A stretch of 11,161 nt of DNA, from the NCBI GenBank assembly GCA_028717465.1, contig JAQUNS010000010.1:1-11161 (forward strand), in the 5' to 3' direction. Positions 1-5,084 of the stretch are shown here, piece by piece. Origin of the DNA: Candidatus Omnitrophota bacterium (lineage in GTDB: Bacteria > Omnitrophota > Gorgyraeia > Kaelpiales > Kaelpiaceae). The first letter of the stretch is position 1, and each line of letters starts with the position of its first letter. The notes under the pieces were generated by a model. It was not told the origin of the DNA. It searched no databases and worked only from the letters and a program-made list of their open reading frames with translations. Position numbers and translations under genes: made by a program.

Positions 1-1
1 C

Positions 2-595
2 ACCTTTAAGAGTCACGGTAAAAGGCATCTGGGTTGTATTGCCCAGCTCATCATCAATCTTGGCATCAAAAGTAACATTGAAGCCATTTTTCCACTCTTT
101 ACCCGGAGTACTTGCAATTCTCTGGTTAATATCCTGAATATCTTTTTTGGATAGATTAGAATAATTCTCAATAATGTACCTAAGCACTTTGGCATGCCTG
201 CCGGAGTAGCTTATAGAGCCGTCTTTGCCTACCGATTTATTGGGAGAAGCGGACTTCGCCGGCCTATAAGACACTTCTGCTTCGTATTTAGCAACCTCGA
301 GAGCCCGTTTTCTTAAATATTCCATCCATTTAATTGTCGAGCTGACTTGCTGGAAATTTTTACTAACCGCCTCCCCGCTTTTGTTTTTTAGTAAAGCTGT
401 CTTGAGCTGTAACAACCAGCCTTCATACTGCTCTAGGGTCATCTCGGGCGAAAGCTCCTTGTAGGTCTCTGCGCTAGAACCATAGTTTTCACCTACGTTT
501 CCAGTGCTTGTCGCGGCTAATCCATCTTGCGAATATATAATAGCCGCTGTTATAGCGGTTGCAATAAATACTTTTAAAAAGACTTGTTTCTTCAT
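2..595 (-). CDS. Exported protein of unknown function, C-terminus outside window
   Basis: This open frame starts at the ATG at 595-593 and stays open for 198 codons to the left edge, so the C-terminal part is missing. The N-terminus (MKKQVFLKVFIATAITAAII...) is a typical signal peptide: two lysines, then a hydrophobic stretch to about residue 21, with a likely cleavage around the LAA at residues 26-28. The product should therefore be exported. The mature part is hydrophilic. It has a probably helical stretch at about residues 40-105 (LEQYEGWLLQLKTALL, STIKWMEYLRKRALEVAKYEAEV), then a Ser/Gly/Lys-rich linker at about 108-130. A second segment has alternating polar and hydrophobic residues ending in a probable beta region (NGFNVTFDAKIDDELGN...PFTVTLKG). 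I do not recognise the family. No Shine-Dalgarno sequence precedes the ATG, but a promoter-like sequence abuts it, so the gene may be transcribed separately from the lipoprotein gene upstream. Confidence 0.75.
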   Translation of the reverse strand, partial: MKKQVFLKVFIATAITAAIIYSQDGLAATSTGNVGENYGSSAETYKELSPEMTLEQYEGWLLQLKTALLKNKSGEAVSKNFQQVSSTIKWMEYLRKRALEVAKYEAEVSYRPAKSASPNKSVGKDGSISYSGRHAKVLRYIIENYSNLSKKDIQDINQRIASTPGKEWKNGFNVTFDAKIDDELGNTTQMPFTVTLKG

Positions 596-610
596 GGTAT
601 ATTTATACCA
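595..610. repeat. 16-bp palindrome over a -10 box and start codon
   Basis: The sequence tggtata-tt-tatacca has perfect 7-bp arms around two central T bases. It covers the predicted -10 and reaches the first base of the start codon at 595. This could be a dimeric repressor operator, but AT-rich -10 regions form palindromes by chance fairly easily. Confidence 0.45.
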
Positions 611-630
611 CATGTTTTCAAAAAAATCAA
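596..630 (-). promoter_or_regulatory. Candidate sigma-70-type promoter giving a leaderless transcript
   Basis: On the minus strand, TTGATT (630-625) and TATAAA (607-602) are separated by exactly 17 bp, matching the -35 and -10 consensus at 4/6 and 5/6 positions. Only six bases separate the -10 from the ATG at 595, so initiation would fall on or next to the start codon. There is no ribosome-binding site. The -10 lies inside a perfect 16-bp interrupted palindrome. The call rests on sequence match alone. Confidence 0.5.
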
Positions 631-641
631 ATCAGAGAACA

Positions 642-1217
642 TTATTTTAGGTAAAAATTATCTATATAACAACGCCCGATATCTATACTAGTATATCTTT
701 TATCTATAAATATATTAATTTCAAATAGATCGGATAGATTGCCCTTTTTAAGCACATCTAAAGAGATCTCTATATTATTCCAATCATCGGACACGCCGGA
801 GCTCATAATAGTAACCCCTCTGCCAAATTTATCCTCGATTGTAACGCCTATTATCTTGGAATAGCCCAGATCCGGCTCGCCTTTGACCCAAAAACCTAGA
901 TATTCATACTTGCTAAAATCGTATTCTGCCACGCCTAGCCAGAGGCCGCCGACCAAATCAGTGCCTGTTCTAAAGTCATAATCTATAACAAAAGAGTTGC
1001 CCTTATCGCCCATTTTAACTTTGTCTGTGATTGTGCCTTTGAACGAAACGGCCGTATCATTCATAAACTCTTCCCAGATGCCGCCTTTAAAATCTGAGGA
1101 ACTAAAATCCTGGAATATAAAAACCGCCCTTTCTGGCTGTTGGGCATTTTCCGAAGATACTCTGGCGCTACAAGCCACTAGAGATGCTACCGAGATTAGT
1201 AAAAATTTGTTTTTCAC
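642..1217 (-). CDS. Putative lipoprotein with beta-sandwich (carbohydrate-binding-like) domain
   Basis: This 191-residue protein starts at a GTG (1217-1215). The start overlaps the upstream gene's TGA by four bases (GTGA), implying translational coupling; no later start preserves the signal sequence. The N-terminus (MKNKFLLISVASLVAC) is a lipoprotein signal peptide with lipobox LVAC, so Cys16 would be lipidated and the protein anchored to a membrane. The rest alternates beta-strand-like segments: residues 32-60 (AVFIFQDFSSSDFKGGIWEEF), GLWLGV, YEYLGFWVKGE at about 104-114, then NNIEISLDVL and a final GRCYIDNFYLK. The aromatic 'FWVKG' and terminal 'YIDNFYL' resemble jelly-roll carbohydrate-binding or CIA30-like modules, where a comparable C-terminal strand occurs. 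This is a resemblance by eye, not a family assignment. It is the last gene of the run that begins with glmS. No catalytic motif is visible. Confidence 0.8.
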   Translation of the reverse strand: MKNKFLLISVASLVACSARVSSENAQQPERAVFIFQDFSSSDFKGGIWEEFMNDTAVSFKGTITDKVKMGDKGNSFVIDYDFRTGTDLVGGLWLGVAEYDFSKYEYLGFWVKGEPDLGYSKIIGVTIEDKFGRGVTIMSSGVSDDWNNIEISLDVLKKGNLSDLFEINIFIDKRYTSIDIGRCYIDNFYLK

Positions 1218-1840
1218 CTTTTAACAATTGCAAGCTCTGCTATAGAATAGCTGCCTATACCATCACGATCGCCGTGACCGGGCACAATTATTTTAATCCT
1301 CTTTACATTGCAGGGTACAGTTGCCGCATCAAAGAGCTGAAACGGCACTAATACCAGCGTAGCTGATTTCAATTTAACCTCAATACTTTTAGAGTAACTA
1401 CCGTTTTTTAAGCCTAAAGCTATTGTTAAAGAGTTCGGGCCTCGCCTACTGGGAATGATAACCATCTGTAGAGCACAATCATCTGCGCTAATCCCTGCAA
1501 TATTATGTGGTATCAATATTTCACATTCAGGCTCGCGCCTGGGTAAAGATAGATAGCTTATACCTATTGTTTTGCTCTCTTTATCGGTACTAGAAGTCAT
1601 AAAACCTAGCGATCCTATTCTTGTCACTATCCACTTTCTGGCATCTTCGGCAAAAAGATAGTCAAAATTATAAACAGCCTCTTTGGCCAGATCAAATTCG
1701 GGGTATTGACACAAAAGTTCTGGGTTTACTATTACAGCCTGGGGCAGCGCGAATGTTATGCTTTCATTCTCTTCAGAAAAAGCATGGCTGGCAATCAATG
1801 CAATTGCAATTAATGCCGCAAGAAAAAATTTTACTTTCAT
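1214..1840 (-). CDS. Exported protein of unknown function (signal peptide, beta-rich)
   Basis: I start this gene at the ATG at 1840-1838, giving 208 residues. A GGAAG ribosome-binding site lies 7 nt upstream (1852-1848), and the product then begins directly with a signal peptide (MKVKFFLAALIAIALIASHAFS, likely cut after AFS). A longer frame from 1894 would add 18 residues before the signal peptide and overlap rsmI by 32 bp, so I reject it. The mature protein looks beta-rich: KWIVTRIGSLGFM at about 67-80, TIGISYLSLP, a segment ALQMVIIPSRRGPNSLTIAL, then SIEVKLKSATLVLVPFQLF and a closing VKRIKIIVPGHGDRDGIGSYSIAELAIVKR. The ending resembles the last strands of jelly-roll surface proteins such as FlaA-like or carbohydrate-binding domains, but I cannot assign a family. 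It lies 22 bp after rsmI and overlaps the lipoprotein gene by 4 bp, so the two are probably co-produced and may act together at the cell surface. Confidence 0.8.
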   Translation of the reverse strand: MKVKFFLAALIAIALIASHAFSEENESITFALPQAVIVNPELLCQYPEFDLAKEAVYNFDYLFAEDARKWIVTRIGSLGFMTSSTDKESKTIGISYLSLPRREPECEILIPHNIAGISADDCALQMVIIPSRRGPNSLTIALGLKNGSYSKSIEVKLKSATLVLVPFQLFDAATVPCNVKRIKIIVPGHGDRDGIGSYSIAELAIVKR

Positions 1841-1847
1841 AAAAAAT

Positions 1848-1852
1848 CTTCC
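1848..1852 (-). promoter_or_regulatory. Ribosome-binding site that fixes the start at 1840
   Basis: GGAAG on the minus strand lies 7 nt before the ATG at 1840, at normal spacing, and just after the rsmI stop codon. It supports the signal-peptide start over the in-frame start at 1894. Confidence 0.6.
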
Positions 1853-1862
1853 GGACTTTGCA

Positions 1863-2561
1863 CTATTGTATACACTTTTCACTTTTAGGGGCAAGTATAA
1901 TAACTAGTTCTCCTTTTACAAGAAAACCTCCGGAATCAATAGCTTTGATGGCGCCGGAGATAGAGCCTCTAAATATCTGTTCATAAACCTTGGTCAGCTC
2001 GCGGGCAAGGCATATATCTCTATCGCCTACAATGTCCATCATTTCAGGTAGAATATTTTTTATTCTATGCGGAGATTCGTAAAAAATAGTTGTTCTTGTT
2101 TCGTTAATTAGTTGCCTGAGCCTCTCTGCGCGTCTGCTATTTTTTTTGGGCAAAAATCCCTCAAAAACAAACCTGTCTGTAGGCAGGCCCGATATTACTA
2201 AAGCGCTTAAAAAAGCGCTTGGTCCGGGTACTGTCGTTATCTCTATGCCTTCTTTAAGCGCCTCTCTGACTAAATAGAAACCGGGATCCGATATGCCTGG
2301 TGTTCCGGCATCGGATATAAGAGCCGTGTTTTCGCCGGCCTGGATTCTTTTAATAACAGCCGGCGTTTTATGGGCCTTGTTATGGTCATGGAAAGACGAT
2401 GTCTTGGCCTGAATACCGTAAGATTTAAGCAGCTTAGCGCTTGTTCTAGTATCTTCGCAAAGAATATGATCTACGGTTTGAAGCGTCTCGATAGCCCTAA
2501 AAGATATGTCTTTGAGGTTTCCTATCGGCGTGGCTACCAGATAAATTTTACCTTGCGGCAT
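1863..2561 (-). CDS. rsmI: 16S rRNA (cytidine(1402)-2'-O)-methyltransferase
   Basis: RsmI transfers a methyl group from S-adenosylmethionine to the 2'-OH of C1402 in the decoding centre of 16S rRNA. The 232-residue protein shows the tetrapyrrole-methylase-fold signatures in order: LVATPIGNL at residues 8-16, CEDTRTSAKLL at 35-45, FHDHN at 57-61, the SAM-binding LISDAGTPGISDPG at 81-94, VPGPSA at 111-116, FVFEGFLP at 131-138 and FYESPHR at 160-166. The start is the ATG at 2561, 19 bp after the glmS stop, with a G-rich GGGGGAA site 9 nt upstream. The family is usually about 275-290 residues. This copy ends soon after the GELVIIL strand (217-223) and lacks the small C-terminal helical extension. 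The stop is clean and the next gene follows at once, so it looks like a natural short form rather than a frameshift. Co-transcription with glmS is likely from spacing. Confidence 0.95.
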   Translation of the reverse strand: MPQGKIYLVATPIGNLKDISFRAIETLQTVDHILCEDTRTSAKLLKSYGIQAKTSSFHDHNKAHKTPAVIKRIQAGENTALISDAGTPGISDPGFYLVREALKEGIEITTVPGPSAFLSALVISGLPTDRFVFEGFLPKKNSRRAERLRQLINETRTTIFYESPHRIKNILPEMMDIVGDRDICLARELTKVYEQIFRGSISGAIKAIDSGGFLVKGELVIILAPKSEKCIQ

Positions 2562-2580
2562 ATTGAAAAATTCCCCCGGC

Positions 2581-4395
2581 TTATTCCACTGTAACGCTTT
2601 TAGCCAGATTGCGAGGCTTGTCTACATCACAGCCTTTTTTGGCAGCAATGTAATAGGCCAAGAGCTGCAGGGGCAACGGCACAAGCATGGTCGAAAGGTG
2701 TTCTTCTGCAAACGGCACAGGTATTGTTTTGTAACATGCCTGCATTAAATCGCTATCTCCTTCTGTGATAATACCGACTATCTTGCCCTGCCTTGCTTTA
2801 ACTTCCAGCATATTAGACAACATCTTGTCTCTGACGCGCCCTGCGGGAGATATTGCTATGACTGGGAGCTCTTTGTCGATTAAAGCAATCGGGCCGTGTT
2901 TCATCTCTCCGCCGGCATAACCTTCGGCATGAATATAAGAGATCTCTTTTAGTTTCAAAGCACCTTCTAAAGCATTAGGATAATTAATGCCCCTGCCTAG
3001 ATAGAGAAAATTGGAAGCTTTTTGAAGTTCTTCCGCCAAAGATTCGATAACCGGCGCTTCGGCTAAAATTTTCTCTAAATATAACGGTATTTTTTTAAGC
3101 TCTGTAAAATAGCGGTAATAAAAACCGGGAAGCTGTTTGCGGTATAAATGCGTAAGCTTAAGCGCTAAAAGCTGTAACACGATAATCTGGCTAAGGTATG
3201 CTTTGGTAGAAGCAACCCCTATTTCCGGCCCTGCATTTGTGTAAATAACTTTATCAGCCTCCCGCGCAATGGTAGAGTTTTCTACATTGACCATGGCCAA
3301 GGTTTTAAAACCAAACTCTTTAGCTAATCTTAACCCAGCCAGTGTATCTGCAGTCTCGCCAGACTGTGAAATACATACAAACAATGTTTTTGCTTCCGGT
3401 ACGAAGTTACGGTACCTAAATTCGCTGGAGGTATCTACCGTGACCGGGATCCCGGCAATTTCCTCTATCATATATTCGGCAAGTAAGCCGGCATGATAGG
3501 CTGTCCCGCAAGCTACTATTGTGATTCTGTCTATGTCTTGGAAAAATCTCTGGTCTATGCTGAAATCTACCGTATCTTTTTCTGTATAAATTTCTATGTT
3601 TTTCTTTATAACTTCAGGCTGTTCATAAATCTCCTTTAGCATAAAATGGGCAAAACCTTTTTTGTCGACCGCTGGGCCAGACCAACTCAATGCCGAGGTT
3701 GTTTTAGATTTAATGAGGCCTTTGAAATCTTTGATTTCAAACCCTTGCTTTCTAATAACGGCCACTTCGCCATCTTCTAAATATATAACTAAAGCCGCCT
3801 CATCTACGAGAGCTGTCGCATCAGAGGCCAGATAGTAACCGTCTTTTGCGATGCCTAAAATCAGCGGGCTTAACATGCGCGCTGCAATAATTTTGTCCGG
3901 TTCTTTCTTAGAAGCAACCATTAGCGCATAACTACCCTGTAGCTGTGGCAGGGCTTTTAGAACAGCCTGCTCCAGATCGCCCTCGTAATAACTCTCTATC
4001 AAATGGGCTATGACCTCGGTATCTGTTTCAGAAACAAAGACATGGCCCTGCTTAATAAGCATCTCTTTGAGCGGGCGGTAGTTTTCAATGATACCATTAT
4101 GCACCAGAGCAATCTCCTGCCTACAATCCCAGTGTGGATGAGCATTAACTTCGTTGACTTCCCCATGCGTTGCCCAGCGCGTATGTCCCAACCCTAGCGA
4201 ACCCGGCATACTAGTCTGTTTTAAGGCTTCTTTAAGGTTGTCCATTCTGCCCGGTTTTTTTACAGTATTAAAACTGCCGCCATCTAAAACAGAGACTCCG
4301 GCAGAATCATACCCTCTATAATCTAAACGCTCCAGCCCTTTTTCTAAAATGGGCAAAGCATCTTTTTTGCCAAGATATCCTATGATGCCGCACAT
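2581..4395 (-). CDS. glmS: Glutamine-fructose-6-phosphate aminotransferase (isomerizing)
   Basis: GlmS makes glucosamine-6-phosphate from fructose-6-phosphate and glutamine. This is the first step toward UDP-GlcNAc for peptidoglycan and lipopolysaccharide; the enzyme is cytosolic. The 604 residues match the family length (about 600-610). The N-terminal glutaminase domain begins MCGIIGY, with Cys2 as nucleophile after Met removal, and has GHTRWATHG (70-78), HNG (99-101) and SETDTE (122-127). After the FMLKEI linker (251-256) come two SIS sugar-isomerase domains: the first includes CGTAYHAG (296-303) and CISQSGETADT (341-351), the second YLGRG (465-469), KEIS (483-486) and AEGYAGGEMKHGPIALID (490-507). 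The C-terminal tail is DVDKPRNLAKSVTVE, with the fructose-phosphate Schiff-base lysine expected in KSVTVE. The start ATG is preceded by GGGGG about 10 nt upstream. The 59-bp leader after tRNA-Glu is too short for a glmS ribozyme. Confidence 0.98.
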   Translation of the reverse strand: MCGIIGYLGKKDALPILEKGLERLDYRGYDSAGVSVLDGGSFNTVKKPGRMDNLKEALKQTSMPGSLGLGHTRWATHGEVNEVNAHPHWDCRQEIALVHNGIIENYRPLKEMLIKQGHVFVSETDTEVIAHLIESYYEGDLEQAVLKALPQLQGSYALMVASKKEPDKIIAARMLSPLILGIAKDGYYLASDATALVDEAALVIYLEDGEVAVIRKQGFEIKDFKGLIKSKTTSALSWSGPAVDKKGFAHFMLKEIYEQPEVIKKNIEIYTEKDTVDFSIDQRFFQDIDRITIVACGTAYHAGLLAEYMIEEIAGIPVTVDTSSEFRYRNFVPEAKTLFVCISQSGETADTLAGLRLAKEFGFKTLAMVNVENSTIAREADKVIYTNAGPEIGVASTKAYLSQIIVLQLLALKLTHLYRKQLPGFYYRYFTELKKIPLYLEKILAEAPVIESLAEELQKASNFLYLGRGINYPNALEGALKLKEISYIHAEGYAGGEMKHGPIALIDKELPVIAISPAGRVRDKMLSNMLEVKARQGKIVGIITEGDSDLMQACYKTIPVPFAEEHLSTMLVPLPLQLLAYYIAAKKGCDVDKPRNLAKSVTVE

Positions 4396-4454
4396 AAAAT
4401 ATATACCCCCTGCACTGGTTTTATATCCATCTCTATCAGTGCTTGCCTATTCAA
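4396..4454 (-). other. Spacer between tRNA-Glu and glmS
   Basis: These 59 bp hold a G-run (GGGGG at 4410-4406) that may serve as a weak ribosome-binding site for glmS. I see no convincing promoter at consensus spacing and no terminator hairpin, so the tRNA and glmS may share a transcript that is cut at the tRNA 3' end. Confidence 0.4.
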
Positions 4455-4527
4455 CGTCCCCAGCCGGGTTTGAACCGGCGCCGACGGCTCGAAAGGCCGT
4501 TGTCCTAGGCCGCTAGACGATGGGGAC
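4455..4527 (-). tRNA. tRNA-Glu (anticodon UUC)
   Basis: The 73-nt sequence on the minus strand folds as a full cloverleaf. The acceptor stem pairs GTCCCCA (4527-4521) with TGGGGAC (4462-4456), with discriminator G at 4455 and no encoded CCA. The D arm is GTC-TAGCGGCCTAG-GAC. The anticodon stem pairs ACGGC with GCCGT around the loop CTTTCGA, giving anticodon TTC (4493-4491), which reads Glu codons GAA and GAG. The variable loop is 4 nt, and the T arm pairs GCCGG with CCGGC around TTCAAAC. Its first 23 nt also encode the end of the upstream GIY-YIG gene, and its first 29 nt are part of a 102-bp repeat found again at 4832-4933. Confidence 0.97.
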
Positions 4528-4600
4528 TTGTTCTAAATTTTTCTGTCAATAATTGCTTAAACGCATTGCCTGCCTTAAATCTTTTAAGCTGCTTCTCGCG
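4499..4600 (-). repeat. 102-bp perfect direct repeat, copy A (GIY-YIG tail plus tRNA 5' part)
   Basis: These 102 bases are identical to 4832-4933 at an offset of 333 bp. The unit holds GIY-YIG codons 61 to the stop plus the first 29 nt of tRNA-Glu. It breaks at 4601 against 4934 (t against c) and at 4498 against 4831 (c against g). This is the copy joined to the intact gene and intact tRNA. Confidence 0.97.
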
Positions 4601-4780
4601 TCTCATAGCTTCTGCTTTTGAAAGATAATCTTCGGCCATCACCAGCTCTATCGGACCCCTGCTTCGTAAATACTTGGACTTACCTCTGCTGTGTTCGCTC
4701 AGGCGCCGATCCAAATTGTTTGTGTGGCCTATATAATACCTGTTGTTCGACTTAATTTTCAATATATATACCACGTACAT
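4505..4780 (-). CDS. Small GIY-YIG nuclease-domain protein, 3' end inside tRNA-Glu
   Basis: The 91-residue protein is essentially one GIY-YIG catalytic domain (UvrC/URI-type, COG2827-like). It has VVYIL at residues 3-7 (GIY position), YYIG at 15-18 (YIG position), the conserved arginines in NLDRRLSEH (22-30), and AEAMRREKQLKRFKAG (56-71), whose Glu57 is the likely metal ligand. Such stand-alone proteins are predicted structure-specific or mobile endonucleases, but their cellular role is not established. The start is the ATG at 4780, with no clear ribosome-binding site. The C-terminal PHRLAA and the TAG stop are read from the first 23 nt of tRNA-Glu, so this tail is a by-product of the tRNA sequence. 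From codon Arg61 onward the gene is identical to a second DNA copy upstream. Position and duplication suggest a mobile or recombining element tied to this tRNA. Confidence 0.85.
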   Translation of the reverse strand: MYVVYILKIKSNNRYYIGHTNNLDRRLSEHSRGKSKYLRSRGPIELVMAEDYLSKAEAMRREKQLKRFKAGNAFKQLLTEKFRTSPHRLAA

Positions 4781-4815
4781 ATTGATTGCTTGTGCCCATC
4801 TAATGTAACCGGCAA

Positions 4816-4860
4816 CGTCCCGCCAAGGCGGGTTGTCCTAGGCCGCTAGACGATGGGGAC
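4816..4860 (-). pseudogene. Collapsed tRNA-Glu remnant
   Basis: Read on the minus strand, this begins with the exact first 29 nt of tRNA-Glu (acceptor 5' strand, D arm, start of the anticodon stem). After 10 unrelated bases it ends in GGGACG, the tRNA's acceptor 3' end plus discriminator base. The match continues through the next three bases: caacgtccc on the plus strand at both 4813-4821 and 4452-4460. The anticodon loop, T arm and most of the 3' half are gone, a net loss of 28 nt. The GTCCC/GGGAC acceptor ends could still pair. It cannot work as a normal tRNA. It is best explained as an internal deletion in a duplicated copy. Confidence 0.65.
4819..4832. repeat. GC-rich 14-bp inverted repeat at the repeat junction
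   Basis: cccgcc-aa-ggcggg has perfect 6-bp arms and a 2-base centre. It lies exactly where the tRNA 5' copy ends and the 3' acceptor remnant begins, so it marks the deletion junction in the collapsed tRNA. There is no T-run after it, so it is unlikely to be an intrinsic terminator. Confidence 0.6.
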
Positions 4861-4933
4861 TTGTTCTAAATTTTTCTGTCAATAATTGCTTAAACGCATT
4901 GCCTGCCTTAAATCTTTTAAGCTGCTTCTCGCG
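4832..4933 (-). repeat. 102-bp perfect direct repeat, copy B (orphan)
   Basis: Identical to 4499-4600. Here the GIY-YIG tail has no intact upstream portion, and the tRNA 5' part is followed by only a short remnant. Full identity across both coding and non-coding bases suggests a recent duplication or gene conversion. Confidence 0.97.
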
Positions 4934-5017
4934 CCACCTATAAAATCTAGACCGATGACAATACTTATAAAGTTTACCATTTTATTTCATTTTTGCAAAT
5001 TTCTTTATCATATATAT
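4861..5017 (-). pseudogene. Possible decayed second GIY-YIG gene
   Basis: Copy B of the 102-bp repeat supplies an in-frame GIY-YIG tail (REKQLKRFKAGNAFKQLLTEKF). Reading the same frame further upstream gives VIYMIKKFAKMK, a TAA stop, then NGKLYKYCHRSRFYRW, which runs into the tail. 'VIYMIK' falls where VVYILK would be, and 'NGKLY' resembles the strand before YIG in this family, with an arginine further along. That would make this a degraded gene with one nonsense codon and an in-frame loss of roughly 30 codons. The similarity is short and judged by eye. The alternative is that only the repeat is related and the rest is ordinary AT-rich spacer. The coding part, if real, would continue into the tRNA remnant as in the intact gene. 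Confidence 0.35.
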
Positions 5018-5084
5018 TACTTGGTAAAGCTGGGCGTGTTCCTCTGGCTAGCATAACTCGGGCAGGCCCCGTTAAACAATATGG

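Larger units (their letters stand above)
4781..5084. other. Spacer between gyrA and the GIY-YIG gene
   Basis: This 304-bp stretch has no intact gene. From right to left it holds an AT-rich segment after the gyrA stop (4934-5084), the orphan 102-bp repeat, the collapsed tRNA with its hairpin, and about 35 bp of unassigned sequence before the GIY-YIG start. A 4-bp-stem inverted repeat (CGGG...CCCG) just after gyrA has no T-run, so I find no convincing terminator for the gyrase operon and no consensus promoter. Confidence 0.6.

Noticed and set aside
1841..1894. Longer start for the exported protein gene, at 1894
   Set aside because: It overlaps rsmI by 32 bp and buries a clear signal peptide 18 residues inside. 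The ATG at 1840 has a GGAAG site at 7-nt spacing.
2206..2221. Two aagcgctt palindromes close together in rsmI
   Set aside because: They encode the repeated Ser-Ala of SAFLSAL in the conserved core, so the coding sequence explains them.
4396..4454. glmS ribozyme or other riboswitch in the glmS leader
   Set aside because: Only 59 bp separate tRNA-Glu from glmS, too short for the ribozyme core, and no matching pairing is visible.
4544..4549. Consensus TTGACA on the minus strand upstream of tRNA-Glu
   Set aside because: It lies inside the GIY-YIG coding region, and no -10 occurs at 16-18 bp. The start site would fall inside the tRNA.
4879..4980. 33-codon minus-strand open frame (MVNFISIVIG...) running into the orphan repeat
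   Set aside because: It reads the repeat in a different frame from the GIY-YIG gene and has no ribosome-binding site; likely chance.
4955..5056. 33-codon plus-strand open frame, hydrophobic (MTILIKFTILFHF...)
   Set aside because: It runs against all neighbours, has no ribosome-binding site, and the hydrophobicity follows from AT-rich sequence.
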